Shown: positions 26,771 to 36,795, counted from the stretch's first letter. The stretch: 64,000 nt of DNA from Bin80 sp964291275 (GCA_964291275.2 OZ219800.1:372001-436000); one strand, 5' to 3'. The notes: a model not told the origin generated them from the sequence alone. Numbers and translations are program-made.

Positions 26771-28498
26771 CTACACGTCGGATCCGGATTCATGCTTTTT
26801 GACACGCGACCGGGCAACAGAAAGATACTCGTCTCTGGTCATTCCAGGTTTGAAGGCATTGAAATAATCATCCGTCAACTTCTTCGCAATTCCGGACAAT
26901 AACAGTAATGCCACCACGTTCGGGATCGTCAGCAAGGCAATAGCCGTGTCTCCGATACCCCAAATAGTGTTCAAACCTGCTACTGCACCAACAAAGTGCA
27001 TGACCACAAACACCAATTTGTACGGAAGGATAGATGATTTACCGAAGAGATACATGGAACAACGATCACCATAATAACTCCAAGAGATGGCCGTTGATAT
27101 TGCGAACAAGAAGACACAAAGAATAACCAGATACTTTCCAATATCACCGAGTCCCTCCTGGAACGCCAAAGCAGTCATAGGCGCACCATTTTCTACAGCT
27201 GGGCCATAGAGCGTTGAATACTCTGTTCCATCTCCTTCAGCGATTGCGATGCCCGCCTCCGTATCAATCCTGCCTGTAAAGGGCATAGTTTGCTCTTCGT
27301 CAGTGAAGAACATCTCCACCGGAACCTCATGCCAGGCAAACATGACTCCATCACTCGCGCCAGGTATGGGGGCACCCTGATCAATCATAAGTTCAGCAGG
27401 AATATCCCCACTTCCAGCGGGCTGATATCTACCCCCGACCTCTTCGACATATGAAAGGTCCCCTTCTCCCAAGGTAAGCGCTGTTTCAGTTGGACTCTTC
27501 CATACACCAGTAGTAAGCACAACCAACGCCGTGATTGTACAGATGACAATGGTATCAATGAAGGGCTCCAGGAGTGCCACCGCACCTTCAGAAACCGGCT
27601 CTTGTGTCTTCGCGGCAGAGTGAGCTATCGGTGCAGACCCCTGCCCCGCTTCGTTCGAGAACAGTCCACGTCTGATTCCCCAGAGGATCGTCTGTATGAG
27701 TAAACCAATTCCAGTACCCGCAACACCCGCGGTAGGATTGAACGCTTCGGTGAATATGCTTGCCAGCGCCGGAAATACCCCATCATAATTGATCGCCAGA
27801 ATGATCACGCCTCCAGCAACGTACAGGAGTCCCATGACGGGGGCGAGAACCCCGGTCACGCGTCCAATCCGTGATATACCACCAAGGATCACCAGCGCAA
27901 CTACGGTGGCCGTCAAACTACCCGTTATCCACGTTGAGATGCCAAACTCACTGTTCATCAGATCCGAAACAGTGTTGGCCTGGATAGCATTGCCGGTCAT
28001 GAATGCAACCAGGATCATTGCCCCTGCAACCAGCATCGCGAGTGGCTTGAAAGCCTTGCCCAGACCATGCTCAATGTAATACATGGGACCACCTGATACC
28101 GTACCAACCAATTTGCTCCCCGACTTATCTACAACACGGTAGCGTTGAGCCAGTGTTACCTCGGTATACTTGGTACACATGCCCAGAAGGGCTGTTATCC
28201 ACATCCAGAATATGGCACCTGGACCGCCCCAGTGGATGGCTAGGGCAACACCGGCAATATTGCCAATACCTACCGTTGCCGAAAGAGCTGTCGTGAGGGC
28301 CTGGAAATGCGATACATCACCTGCATCGTCGGGATCATCGTATTTACCCGTGGCGACCTTAACTCCATGTCCAAACTGACGAAATTGTATAAAACCAAGC
28401 CTGATGGTTAGAAATACTCCTGTTCCCACCAGCATAATCAGCAGCGGATAGGCAAGAATGTTGTCGATGAACTGCTGAACACTCACAAAAACTTCCAT
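26771..28498 (-). CDS. Sodium:alanine symporter (AGCS family)
   Basis: The 575-residue transporter carries the AGCS signatures: an early G-H-G-V-K-V-A-T-G-K-Y, the S-A-T-V-G-I-G-N-I-A-G-V-A block, and R-R-G-L-F-S-N-E-A-G-Q-G-S-A-P near residue 280. It imports small amino acids with Na+. Most family members have about 450-480 residues. The excess is a hydrophilic insert at about 334-441, between two membrane helices, rich in acidic residues and presumably periplasmic. It lies between pdxA (46 bases upstream) and nhaC. Confidence 0.93.
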   Translation of the reverse strand: MEVFVSVQQFIDNILAYPLLIMLVGTGVFLTIRLGFIQFRQFGHGVKVATGKYDDPDDAGDVSHFQALTTALSATVGIGNIAGVALAIHWGGPGAIFWMWITALLGMCTKYTEVTLAQRYRVVDKSGSKLVGTVSGGPMYYIEHGLGKAFKPLAMLVAGAMILVAFMTGNAIQANTVSDLMNSEFGISTWITGSLTATVVALVILGGISRIGRVTGVLAPVMGLLYVAGGVIILAINYDGVFPALASIFTEAFNPTAGVAGTGIGLLIQTILWGIRRGLFSNEAGQGSAPIAHSAAKTQEPVSEGAVALLEPFIDTIVICTITALVVLTTGVWKSPTETALTLGEGDLSYVEEVGGRYQPAGSGDIPAELMIDQGAPIPGASDGVMFAWHEVPVEMFFTDEEQTMPFTGRIDTEAGIAIAEGDGTEYSTLYGPAVENGAPMTALAFQEGLGDIGKYLVILCVFLFAISTAISWSYYGDRCSMYLFGKSSILPYKLVFVVMHFVGAVAGLNTIWGIGDTAIALLTIPNVVALLLLSGIAKKLTDDYFNAFKPGMTRDEYLSVARSRVKKHESGSDV

Positions 28499-28544
28499 GT
28501 CGTTAAGACTCTTAGATAATTACGCTCTGAATATACATATTACT

Positions 28545-29561
28545 TTAACTCTGTTGCTGACGCTGCTCTACAACCGAAGCGGCCAAGAGAACAGCCTGGA
28601 TCATACTGCCTGCATCGGCCCGGGCCTGACCGGCTATACCAAACGCAGTTCCATGGTCGGGCGAAGTTCGCACAATAGGTAACCCCGCTGTAAAATTCAC
28701 CCCACTCCCGAACGAAAGCGTCTTAAACGGGATTAGTCCCTGATCGTGGTACATAGCCATAACACCATCATAGCCACAATATTGCCCGTTACCAAAGAAT
28801 CCATCCGCGGGGAATGGTCCCAGCGCTAGAATACTGCGCTTGCCTGCGCCCTTGATAGCCTCAATAATGACTTCTGTTTCCTCATTCCCAAGCACACCAT
28901 CTTCACCAGCATGCGGATTGAGGCCGAGAATAGCAATCTTGGGATGTACGATACCAAAATCCTGTACCAATGATGCCTTAACACGTTTAAGCTTTGCTAC
29001 GAGACCGTTTACCGTTACTCGTTCCGGTACCTGCTTGAGTGGGATATGTCCAGTGGCCAAACTGATGCGAAGCCCCTTTGCCACCATCATCATGACATGC
29101 TCCTTCACCTTCATCTTTTTGGCCAAATATTCCGTATGACCCGGAAAATTGTATCCCGCGCGAACGATAGCTAACTTGGAAATTGGCCCAGTTACCAATG
29201 CGCTTGCTGTACCCTCCTGCACAAGCCGAATGCCTTCATCCACAGCAAACATCGCCATATTACCGCCTCTGGGCGTCAGTTTACCCATTTCCACGACGGT
29301 CCGGGTTTCTTGGCTTGTATTAGCTATCCGAATGGCATGCTTAGGCGTTTTTGCTTCCAGATCCTCAACCAAGGGGGGTAAGCGTCTCCCTAACTTCTTT
29401 GCATGAATACGAAGGACCTCCGGTGATCCAACAACTATCGGCGCTGTCCTGCTCTGGACTAAGGGATCGTCCAAGCACTTGAGTACCACCTCCGGGCCAA
29501 TTCCATTGGGATCCCCGAGAGTGATAGCCACGCGTATGCGTTTTTTTGATTCCGTTTCCAC
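28545..29561 (-). CDS. pdxA: 4-hydroxythreonine-4-phosphate dehydrogenase
   Basis: The 338-residue protein is a standard PdxA. It oxidises 4-phosphohydroxy-L-threonine on the DXP-dependent route to pyridoxal phosphate. Recognisable parts are the start L-G-D-P-N-G-I-G-P-E-V, the metal-site region with G-H-T-E-Y-L, G-L-N-P-H-A-G-E-D-G, M-Y-H-D-Q-G-L-I-P and the late R-T-S-P-D-H-G-T-A-F. It begins 4 bases after pepA. Confidence 0.95.
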   Translation of the reverse strand: METESKKRIRVAITLGDPNGIGPEVVLKCLDDPLVQSRTAPIVVGSPEVLRIHAKKLGRRLPPLVEDLEAKTPKHAIRIANTSQETRTVVEMGKLTPRGGNMAMFAVDEGIRLVQEGTASALVTGPISKLAIVRAGYNFPGHTEYLAKKMKVKEHVMMMVAKGLRISLATGHIPLKQVPERVTVNGLVAKLKRVKASLVQDFGIVHPKIAILGLNPHAGEDGVLGNEETEVIIEAIKGAGKRSILALGPFPADGFFGNGQYCGYDGVMAMYHDQGLIPFKTLSFGSGVNFTAGLPIVRTSPDHGTAFGIAGQARADAGSMIQAVLLAASVVEQRQQQS

Positions 29562-29565
29562 GGGG

Positions 29566-31065
29566 CTAACGCTTCTTAGGGTAGGCGTAATCGCGAATGA
29601 ATTCCGTCAAAAGCCGTACACCAAAGCCGGTCCCTCCAATCGGTTTATAGGGAAGTGCTTTCTTGAGAAAAGCTGGTCCTGCTATATCAACATGAACCCA
29701 GGGATAGTCCACAAAATGCTCAAGAAATTTTGCTGCCGTAATGGATCCCGCTTCGCGGTTGCCAATATTTTTTATATCGGCAACCTCGCTTTTTAGTGCA
29801 TCAGCGTAATGGGCATGCATGGGCATTGGATGGAGCAGATCCCCACTACGGTTACCTGCTGTCATCATAGCGTCCAAACGCTCATTCGCGTCTTCATCCT
29901 GCCGTGTCATGACTGCTGCGACCTGACTTCCAAGCGCCACAACCTGTGCGCCGGTAAGCGTAGCCAGATCAATCACGATTTCCGGCCGGTACAATTTTGC
30001 GTATGACAAAACATCTGCGAGAATCAGACGCCCCTCCGCGTCTGTATTTAATACCTCAACGGTCATTCCCGAGTGCATTCGCAGCACATCCCCGGGTACG
30101 TAAGCATCCTGGCCCGGGCGGTTATCTGTTGCCGGGACTAAACCGATCACATACAGGGGAACATCCAATCGGGCTATTGCCTCCATCGCACCGATCACAG
30201 CAGCTCCACCTGCCATATCCGCCTTCATGTGATCCATGGAGTTTTTTGTCGGCTTGAGTGACAAGCCTCCTGTATCGAAAACGATCCCCTTACCCACCAG
30301 AACAACAGGCCGGGAGTTACTTGCTTTACTGGGATTCCAAGTCATTTCAATCAGGGCAGGTGGCTCAACACTGCCACGATTGACTCCCAGAAGTCCACCC
30401 ATCTTCTCTTTTTCAATATCTGACTTATCCCAGACTGACACTTCATAGCCATACTTACGACCGGATCGTTCGACGATCTTACCAAGAAGTGTGGGGGTCT
30501 TTTCGTGTGGCGACAGGTTGACTAAATCTCGGGCGGTCATGGTCGACTCTGCCTCAACCCGTCCCCGCTCTGCACCGCGTCGGGCAGCTTTTTCATCACT
30601 TGACGCATGCAGTACCAATCGTTCGGTGCCGACTTTTGGTTCTCCAGAATCAGTCTTATAGCGGTCATATTCATAAGCGGCCAGCATGTAGCCTTCCACT
30701 AATGACTGCCCCGCAGCTTCTGCATCAATACTTGAATCAGGCAGACACAATGCAACTGTGGAGGCCTTAGTCTTCATTGCCAAACGAGTTCCATCGGCGG
30801 CAGCTTTACGCAATTCTTCACGATCAATCTCGTAGGGATCTCCCAGACCAATCATCGCAACCCTACGAGCGCGTCCTTCGGTAGGATAACACAAAAGTGT
30901 CTCTCCCGGTTTGCCTTCAAAGTCTATGAGTGCGCTCGAAAGCGCAGTTCCTATCGGCCCACCGATCTGGAGAGCACGTGCCTTCGCCATCATGTGCCCA
31001 ATCGGAAGAATGAGCAGATCAACATCCAAATCCTGGAGACTGAGTGTGGTAACGGAAACTTTCAT
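29566..31065 (-). CDS. pepA: Leucyl aminopeptidase (M17)
   Basis: The 499-residue cytosolic aminopeptidase has the M17 metal and catalytic motifs: G-K-G-I-V-F-D-T-G-G, the M-K-x-D-M-x-G-A segment, and the diagnostic N-T-D-A-E-G-R-L-I-L-A-D. It removes N-terminal residues from peptides in a two-metal reaction. Some PepA proteins also bind DNA, which cannot be judged here. Its start overlaps the end of nrnA by four bases, so translation is coupled. Confidence 0.95.
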   Translation of the reverse strand: MKVSVTTLSLQDLDVDLLILPIGHMMAKARALQIGGPIGTALSSALIDFEGKPGETLLCYPTEGRARRVAMIGLGDPYEIDREELRKAAADGTRLAMKTKASTVALCLPDSSIDAEAAGQSLVEGYMLAAYEYDRYKTDSGEPKVGTERLVLHASSDEKAARRGAERGRVEAESTMTARDLVNLSPHEKTPTLLGKIVERSGRKYGYEVSVWDKSDIEKEKMGGLLGVNRGSVEPPALIEMTWNPSKASNSRPVVLVGKGIVFDTGGLSLKPTKNSMDHMKADMAGGAAVIGAMEAIARLDVPLYVIGLVPATDNRPGQDAYVPGDVLRMHSGMTVEVLNTDAEGRLILADVLSYAKLYRPEIVIDLATLTGAQVVALGSQVAAVMTRQDEDANERLDAMMTAGNRSGDLLHPMPMHAHYADALKSEVADIKNIGNREAGSITAAKFLEHFVDYPWVHVDIAGPAFLKKALPYKPIGGTGFGVRLLTEFIRDYAYPKKR

Positions 31066-32120
31066 TGATTCAGGCTGGACAATACTTTTAAATAGGCTTG
31101 GTCTTCTTCGGCTAAAACCATGTCTTCGACTTTTTTTATCCCCAGAAAATGTGGTGCCGATTCCAAGACATTCATCACAGCTGTTCTGATTAGTTGGTCC
31201 TTGAGGAATGCTCCGGATGCATTCTGATGCCCCCCGCCTCCGTATGACTGCGCCCAGACATCTACACGCAGATCACCTTTGGATCGAAAGCTCACCTTAG
31301 TCCCCTTCTTCGTTTCTGTGAAGATCAGGACAACTTTTACTCCCGCGACAGACATCGCAAACTCGGACAGCCCGTCCACCTCACTGTAGTCTATGCCCGC
31401 CGTTTTGAGCATATGTGGGGTGACGGTGATATAGGCCAATACGCCATCATGCAACAAGGTCAAACCCCGAAGCACCATTGCCAGAAATGGAGGCCAAGAA
31501 GGAGTGTGGTTCTCGTAAACGCCAGCGTATACCTCCGAAGGAGAATAGCTTCCGCGATCAAGTAGATCGGCTGCCATCCGGTGAATTGCGGGCGTCACCG
31601 CAGCGAACCGAAAGGATCCCGTATCTGTCATGATTGCCGTGTAAAGGGCAGTCGCAATCTGCACATCAATCATATCTGCATCGTACGTGCAAATCAGATC
31701 ATAAATGAGTGCACCAGTTGCTGCCGCATGTTCGTCACACAACATCCATGTAAACCAGGATTCCGGGCCTGTATGGTGATCAATCAACAATACAGGCCCC
31801 CTGTAGCGGTAAAGGGCTCTCCGAACAGCCCGCCCCAGTCGGTCACGACTGTTCGTGTCTACAATCACAACTATATCCGCGTCAGCAACCGCATTTCGGT
31901 TGGTCTGGGTTTCGCCCGTTTGTATTGCCCCTGAACCAGGCATCCAGTCCAAACTGGACGGAACTGGATCGGAATTGAACATAACGACCTCCTTGCCTAG
32001 CTTCTTCAGGAAACATCCAAGTGCTATCTGTGAACCGATTGCATCCCCGTCAGGGCGCTGGTGTGTAGTGATCACAAAACGCTGATGATCAAGCAGTACA
32101 CCTAGAATATCCTTTAACAT
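31062..32120 (-). CDS. nrnA: DHH phosphoesterase, NrnA-type (nano-RNase / pAp phosphatase)
   Basis: The 352-residue protein has the DHH-family motifs in order: D-G-D-A-I-G-S near residue 25, V-D-T-N-S-R-D-R, the D-H-H core in L-L-I-D-H-H-T-G, and the C-terminal DHHA1 loop G-G-G-H-Q-N-A-S-G. NrnA degrades very short RNAs and 3'-phosphoadenosine 5'-phosphate. It is first in the run with pepA and pdxA. The 221-bp gap behind it (32121-32341) shows only short imperfect stems. Confidence 0.92.
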   Translation of the reverse strand: MLKDILGVLLDHQRFVITTHQRPDGDAIGSQIALGCFLKKLGKEVVMFNSDPVPSSLDWMPGSGAIQTGETQTNRNAVADADIVVIVDTNSRDRLGRAVRRALYRYRGPVLLIDHHTGPESWFTWMLCDEHAAATGALIYDLICTYDADMIDVQIATALYTAIMTDTGSFRFAAVTPAIHRMAADLLDRGSYSPSEVYAGVYENHTPSWPPFLAMVLRGLTLLHDGVLAYITVTPHMLKTAGIDYSEVDGLSEFAMSVAGVKVVLIFTETKKGTKVSFRSKGDLRVDVWAQSYGGGGHQNASGAFLKDQLIRTAVMNVLESAPHFLGIKKVEDMVLAEEDQAYLKVLSSLNQ

Positions 32121-32341
32121 GCCAAAGCTGAGGGCATCAAGATCAAGACGATCAGAAAGATCAGGAAAACTCCGTTTCCGCTATCATCCTAGGCGGCATT
32201 CGGTTTGCATAGTGCAGTAACCACCGAACCCCTGCATCCATCAGAACACTAGAAACGGCTAGTTTCGGCGCCGAATGAACCCCAAATACGGATGCATCCC
32301 ACGGCGGCTAGCTTGAACGGAGTTCAGCCTTGCTTGTTCGA

Positions 32342-33643
32342 TCAGATAGACAGCCACGCTTCTGTTTGACGAGGCAGTACGGATTTGGGAGAGATATGCT
32401 CTGCGAGCAATACACGGCTCACACGCTCCATACGCGCTCCCTGCGAACCCTTCACCAAGATAACGTCTCCTCGTTTTGGGCGATATACCCTTCCATGAGC
32501 AAGCTTTGATGCTAGCTCCTTAGAGCTCGGAAAACCCTGCACATATCGGGCCAGTTCTGGAGGCAACTCGTTCACAGCCGCCTGCATTCTAGGCCCACAT
32601 CCATATATAAGATCAGCTATATTGACAGCCTCCTGCAACGCAGATACATGCGCCGCATGTTCGACAGGACCTAACTCCAGCATATCTCCAAGGAACACGA
32701 CCCGCCGTTCGGCCGGATGCTTATCCAATACATCCAATGCAGACTTCACTGCATCCGGGCTAGCATTGTATGTATCGTCAATGAGAATGGATTGTCTTCT
32801 TCCAGGGAGTCGATTGAGCCGCCCTTTTTCGGGTTTTAGCCTGCATAAAGCCTCATTGATCGCTTCAGGCTCCATGCCCACTGCTCTCCCGGCTGCGAAG
32901 GCCGCCAACGCCACATAGATTACATGTCCACCTAACAACGGAATATTCGCGGTTATATCTAGAGGCGTAATCTGGGCATCCGGGGCAATTCCAAAGAGTA
33001 AATGCTCCCCTCTGCAATAAGTAACCATGGCGCGGGTGCGAGGATCATCTGCGTTCAAACAAGCAATACCGGCAGGCCCAAGCGCCCGTACAAGTTCACA
33101 CTTTGCCTCCTGAACTCCATCAAGCGAGCCAAAGGTCTCCAAATGGACTCCCCGTACATTCGTTACAATGGAAATATCCGGCTTAAAGTAGGTCGTGATC
33201 TCAGATAGATCACCTTTCTTGGTGGCGCCCATTTCGAGCACCAGGCACGTATTTGGCTTGAGATCACTATTCACCAATGTTAGCGATAAACCCAGAAGGG
33301 TGTTCAGATTCCCAACTGAAGCAACCACCGGCCCTGCACTCTTCAGGACCTGTGCAATCGCACTGCGCGTAGTGGTTTTACCTACCGAACCAGTTATGGC
33401 TACCACTCGCGTACTTGCTTGCTCAATCCTTTCACGTGCCAATTCTGCAAGGTAAATGACCGTATCAGGAACGACCATCACCCTATCTGCACTAACCCCT
33501 GTTATTTTCCGTTCGGTCACTACACCCGATGCCCCTTTCTCGAAAGCCTCCTGTACAAAATCATGCCCATCATGGCGTTCACCCCGAATCGCCACATATG
33601 TATCCCCAGGACACAATGTCCGTGTATCCGTTGAAAAAGGCAT
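32342..33643 (-). CDS. murF: UDP-MurNAc-tripeptide D-alanyl-D-alanine ligase, short N-terminus
   Basis: The 433-residue enzyme adds D-Ala-D-Ala to the peptidoglycan precursor. The ATP loop I-T-G-S-V-G-K-T-T-T-R lies near residue 86, followed by N-L-N-T-L-L-G-L and D-D-T-Y-N-A-S-P-D. The protein begins directly at S-T-D-T-R-T-L, which in MurF is usually preceded by about 25-30 residues. Upstream, the same frame is open only to a TGA about 20 codons away and has no ATG, GTG or TTG, so the short form appears real. The start shares bases with the ddl stop (TAATG). Confidence 0.92.
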   Translation of the reverse strand: MPFSTDTRTLCPGDTYVAIRGERHDGHDFVQEAFEKGASGVVTERKITGVSADRVMVVPDTVIYLAELARERIEQASTRVVAITGSVGKTTTRSAIAQVLKSAGPVVASVGNLNTLLGLSLTLVNSDLKPNTCLVLEMGATKKGDLSEITTYFKPDISIVTNVRGVHLETFGSLDGVQEAKCELVRALGPAGIACLNADDPRTRAMVTYCRGEHLLFGIAPDAQITPLDITANIPLLGGHVIYVALAAFAAGRAVGMEPEAINEALCRLKPEKGRLNRLPGRRQSILIDDTYNASPDAVKSALDVLDKHPAERRVVFLGDMLELGPVEHAAHVSALQEAVNIADLIYGCGPRMQAAVNELPPELARYVQGFPSSKELASKLAHGRVYRPKRGDVILVKGSQGARMERVSRVLLAEHISPKSVLPRQTEAWLSI

Positions 33644-34734
33644 TAGCGCCTCCGTATCAATTCCCGACGCTTTAAATGAGCATGAACTGTGTCACGAATC
33701 AGGATATCTACAACCTCCGAACGTGACCTCCCCAAATGCTCCCAGAGCAACGGATACATGCTTACCGCGGTGAAGCCAGGAATAGTATTGACCTCGTTGA
33801 CCAACAGTCGTCCTGATTCTTCAAGAAAAAAATCTACACGAGCCATACCACTGCACTCGAGAACCCTGCACACCCTGCCAGCCATGTCCTGAATAGACTC
33901 TAAGACGTCATCCGGCATTGGAGCTGGAATGATTAAGCTTGTTGCCCCTTCATCCTCATACTTGGCCTCATACGAATAGAATGAGTGGGTTGTGGTTATT
34001 TCCCCGCAAGTAGAGACATTAATGGGAGTGTGCCCTAAGACAGCACATTCGATCTCACGTCCAATAATGGCCTCTTCCACTAGCACTTTGTCGTCAAACT
34101 TGAAAGCCTCTTTTATAGCTGCTTCGCACGAAGGAGCTGACGTCACACGGGAAATACCCACCGATGATCCGGTATTGGCCGGTTTCACGAAGAATATCTC
34201 CCCCAGTACCTCTGCTATGGAGGAATAGCTGGGAAAATCCACGTCATCACGGTATAACACCCTATAATCAGGCACCGCAATACCGTCCTCCCGCAAAAGG
34301 CGTTTTGAGACGTCCTTATCCATACATATTGCTGATCCCAAAACGCCTGCACCAACACAAGGAATATCATACATCTGGAGTAATCCCTGGATTGCACCAT
34401 CTTCCCCATTGGTACCATGCAACACGGGAAACACCACATCCACGGTAACTGCCTTGTCCGGCGTTTTAATCGGGATGAGCTTCTTGCCAGGCCCCAGTAC
34501 AACCGGCTCGCCGCGCGCTTGCAAGTCTACGTACTGCAGGTGTATGTCATTGACCGTTGCTATTCGACACCATGTGCCGCCGTGATCAATGCGCACCAAA
34601 GTGACCTTATAACGAGTCAGATCAAGCGCGTTGAGAACATTTCTCGCCGATACAAGAGAAACTTCATGTTCGGCTGACTGTCCGCCATAGATTAGAACTA
34701 CATGCAGGTCTGCAGGGACTGAAGATTTTTTCAC
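33643..34734 (-). CDS. ddl: D-alanine--D-alanine ligase
   Basis: The 363-residue ATP-grasp enzyme makes D-Ala-D-Ala, the substrate of the MurF encoded next. Motifs include G-G-Q-S-A-E-H-E-V-S-L at the N-terminus, H-G-T-N-G-E-D-G-A-I-Q-G, the K-P-A-N-T-G-S-S-V-G-I ATP-grasp loop, and the C-terminal E-V-N-T-I-P-G-F-T. It overlaps the dihydroorotase gene by 4 bases and abuts murF, so the ddl-murF pair is translationally coupled. Confidence 0.96.
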   Translation of the reverse strand: MKKSSVPADLHVVLIYGGQSAEHEVSLVSARNVLNALDLTRYKVTLVRIDHGGTWCRIATVNDIHLQYVDLQARGEPVVLGPGKKLIPIKTPDKAVTVDVVFPVLHGTNGEDGAIQGLLQMYDIPCVGAGVLGSAICMDKDVSKRLLREDGIAVPDYRVLYRDDVDFPSYSSIAEVLGEIFFVKPANTGSSVGISRVTSAPSCEAAIKEAFKFDDKVLVEEAIIGREIECAVLGHTPINVSTCGEITTTHSFYSYEAKYEDEGATSLIIPAPMPDDVLESIQDMAGRVCRVLECSGMARVDFFLEESGRLLVNEVNTIPGFTAVSMYPLLWEHLGRSRSEVVDILIRDTVHAHLKRRELIRRR

Positions 34735-36017
34735 GGTTCGTGCTCCACGAGTTGGCCTTTATTATAGATTGCCCATGCACGCCCAATCATGGCCGTGCCT
34801 ACAAACGGCGTATTTCTGCTCTTGGAGTGGACGTGCCTAGCCTCGAAAGTCCAGTTTGTCGTCGCATCAAAGATAGTCAGGTTCGCGGTAGCTCCGGGCT
34901 CAAGCACAGGCACATCAATCCCCAGGATCACGCGAGGAGCGACGCAGAGACTATACACGGCACGTGCAACGCTCAGGTGCTGCGGGGCTATCAGGTATCG
35001 ACCTGTTAGCCCCCAGGCGGTTTCTAGGCCGATAATGCCAAACGGAGCTGCCACAAAGTCAACCTCCTTTTCAAAAGGCGCATGCGGAGCGTGATCTGTG
35101 CATATGGCATCCAGTGTTCCATCACACAAACCCGTACGAATAGCCTCTACATCTGCAGCTGCGCGCAAAGGCGGGTGCATCTTCGTGTGCGCATCAAAAC
35201 CGGACTGCTCGATAATATCGTCAGTCAACGAAAAATGGTGCGTACATGCTTCCGCTGTAACCCTTATACCGCGAGACTTGGCCTCCCGGATCATGTCAGT
35301 TGAGCGTGCCGTTGATACATGAGCAACATGTAAGTGCCCTCCTGTCAGTTCAGCCAACATGAGATCACGTGCAAGCATTGACTCCTCCGAAAATGTCGGT
35401 ATAGGAGTCAAGCCAAGCCTAGTGGAAACCAGTCCCTCATTAATGTGACCTTTAGGGCCAAGCTCCATAGCCTCCATGTGATTAATGATGGGTTTGCCCA
35501 GAGTCCGGGCATACTCAAGTGCTCGGCGCATTAAGCTTCCATTCTGCACCGGTGATCCATCATCACTGAAAGCGACCGCTCCCGCAGCTGCGAGCTCAGC
35601 CATTTCTGAGAGTTCTTTGCCCGCACGTCCGCGTGACACACAGGCAACAGGATGCACGTCCACAGGTAATGCTTCCGCTCGCTTTATAAGCGAATGAACC
35701 GATTCTCTCGTATCTATGGGGGGCGTGGTATTGGGCATACAGGCAACCGCAGTAAAGCCGCCAAAGGCAGCTGCATGGCAACCTGATTCGATGGTCTCTT
35801 TGTGTTCTTCGCCTGGTTCACGCAAGTGGACATGCATGTCCATCCATCCCGGTGACACCATGCGCCCTTCTGCATCTAGCACCGGCTCCCCGGAATTAGC
35901 CAGATCACGTCCGATTTCTGTGATCACACCGTTGCGAATACGCATATCCGCCCGATGGGCATCCCCGGTCAGGGGATGCAACAGCGTTCCGCCTTGGATC
36001 AATAGATTCGGTGTCAT
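34731..36017 (-). CDS. pyrC: Dihydroorotase (class I type)
   Basis: The enzyme cyclises carbamoyl aspartate in pyrimidine synthesis. It has the metal motif M-D-M-H-V-H-L-R-E-P-G-E, then N-H-M-E, H-V-S-T-A-R and the late C-T-D-H-A-P-H. I chose the ATG at 36017 (428 residues) because the family starts just before the L-I-Q-G-G segment; the frame opens at 36047. It heads a run with ddl and murF, an uncommon pairing of nucleotide and cell-wall genes. Confidence 0.93.
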   Translation of the reverse strand: MTPNLLIQGGTLLHPLTGDAHRADMRIRNGVITEIGRDLANSGEPVLDAEGRMVSPGWMDMHVHLREPGEEHKETIESGCHAAAFGGFTAVACMPNTTPPIDTRESVHSLIKRAEALPVDVHPVACVSRGRAGKELSEMAELAAAGAVAFSDDGSPVQNGSLMRRALEYARTLGKPIINHMEAMELGPKGHINEGLVSTRLGLTPIPTFSEESMLARDLMLAELTGGHLHVAHVSTARSTDMIREAKSRGIRVTAEACTHHFSLTDDIIEQSGFDAHTKMHPPLRAAADVEAIRTGLCDGTLDAICTDHAPHAPFEKEVDFVAAPFGIIGLETAWGLTGRYLIAPQHLSVARAVYSLCVAPRVILGIDVPVLEPGATANLTIFDATTNWTFEARHVHSKSRNTPFVGTAMIGRAWAIYNKGQLVEHEP

Positions 36018-36246
36018 CTGTGTAGAGTCCAACATTGAATATAGCAATACAGCGGCGACTGATCCCCGCCCAAGACGGAAATACTAATACTTGTGTTGTC
36101 CGGTCATAGCTACATTCGATTGATTCTTCCTTGAACATAGCAGGTTGGACAGTCGACTCAGGATTAACGTGACTGAGATGGAATGGATTCGCAATTGTTT
36201 TTACTTTGTCTTGAGGTCATGATTACCAGGTGACTACTGCACGACT

Positions 36247-36650
36247 ACGGTGATGGATCTTCCCCAGGTGGAATGTTCAGCGCATAAGATCCGGACAGTA
36301 CAGGATACGTGGGCAGCTCCGCATGTCCGCTGCATGACGTCATTTGAGGCGTAGCGATTGGTTTGCCGAAGGAGATGAGCATATCGGCGCGGATGATCAG
36401 ATGGGGAACGCTGGCTTGCGATGGACGGAGTTATGCAACGCCTGGTGAAGCGGGGGCGTGCACGGAAAGCAGAACAGCACATCACCCCATATCGGTGTAG
36501 ATGAGTCCTCGTTTTGCAAATGGCGTGATTGTGTCACGATTGTTCCTGACTCGGAGACGGCATCATACTGTGTGTGGGCAAAGATCGGACAAGAGAGTGT
36601 CGAAAAAGCTGGTACGATGCACTTACACCAGCGTAGTTGGATGGATTGAA
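36247..36650 (+). pseudogene. Decayed ISL3-family transposase
   Basis: Fragments in different frames line up with an ISL3 transposase. One frame from 36247 gives a zinc-type C-x2-H segment and D-T-W-A-A-P-H, ending in a TAG at 36352. A shifted frame gives S-I-S-A-R-M-I-R-W-G. The next gives M-Q-R-L-V-K-R-G-R-A-R-K. A fourth, from about 36480, gives H-I-G-V-D-E-S-S-F, a T-I-V-P-D-S-E segment and Q-E-S-V-E-K. The H-I-G-V-D-E block holds the first catalytic Asp. At least one stop and two or three frameshifts make it dead. No terminal repeats were found. It marks the edge of the accessory patch that follows. Confidence 0.65.
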
Positions 36651-36795
36651 TGGGAATTATAACTCAAATTGCAATTGATTGGGAAACCTCTGAATTTGGG
36701 TCAACGTTTTGTTCCGTTTGGGATGGCGGTCCGGGCGATAACCAAGCCAGTGAATGGACTGTGGAGTCCTACTATACCAGGATGAGGGGGGCCGT

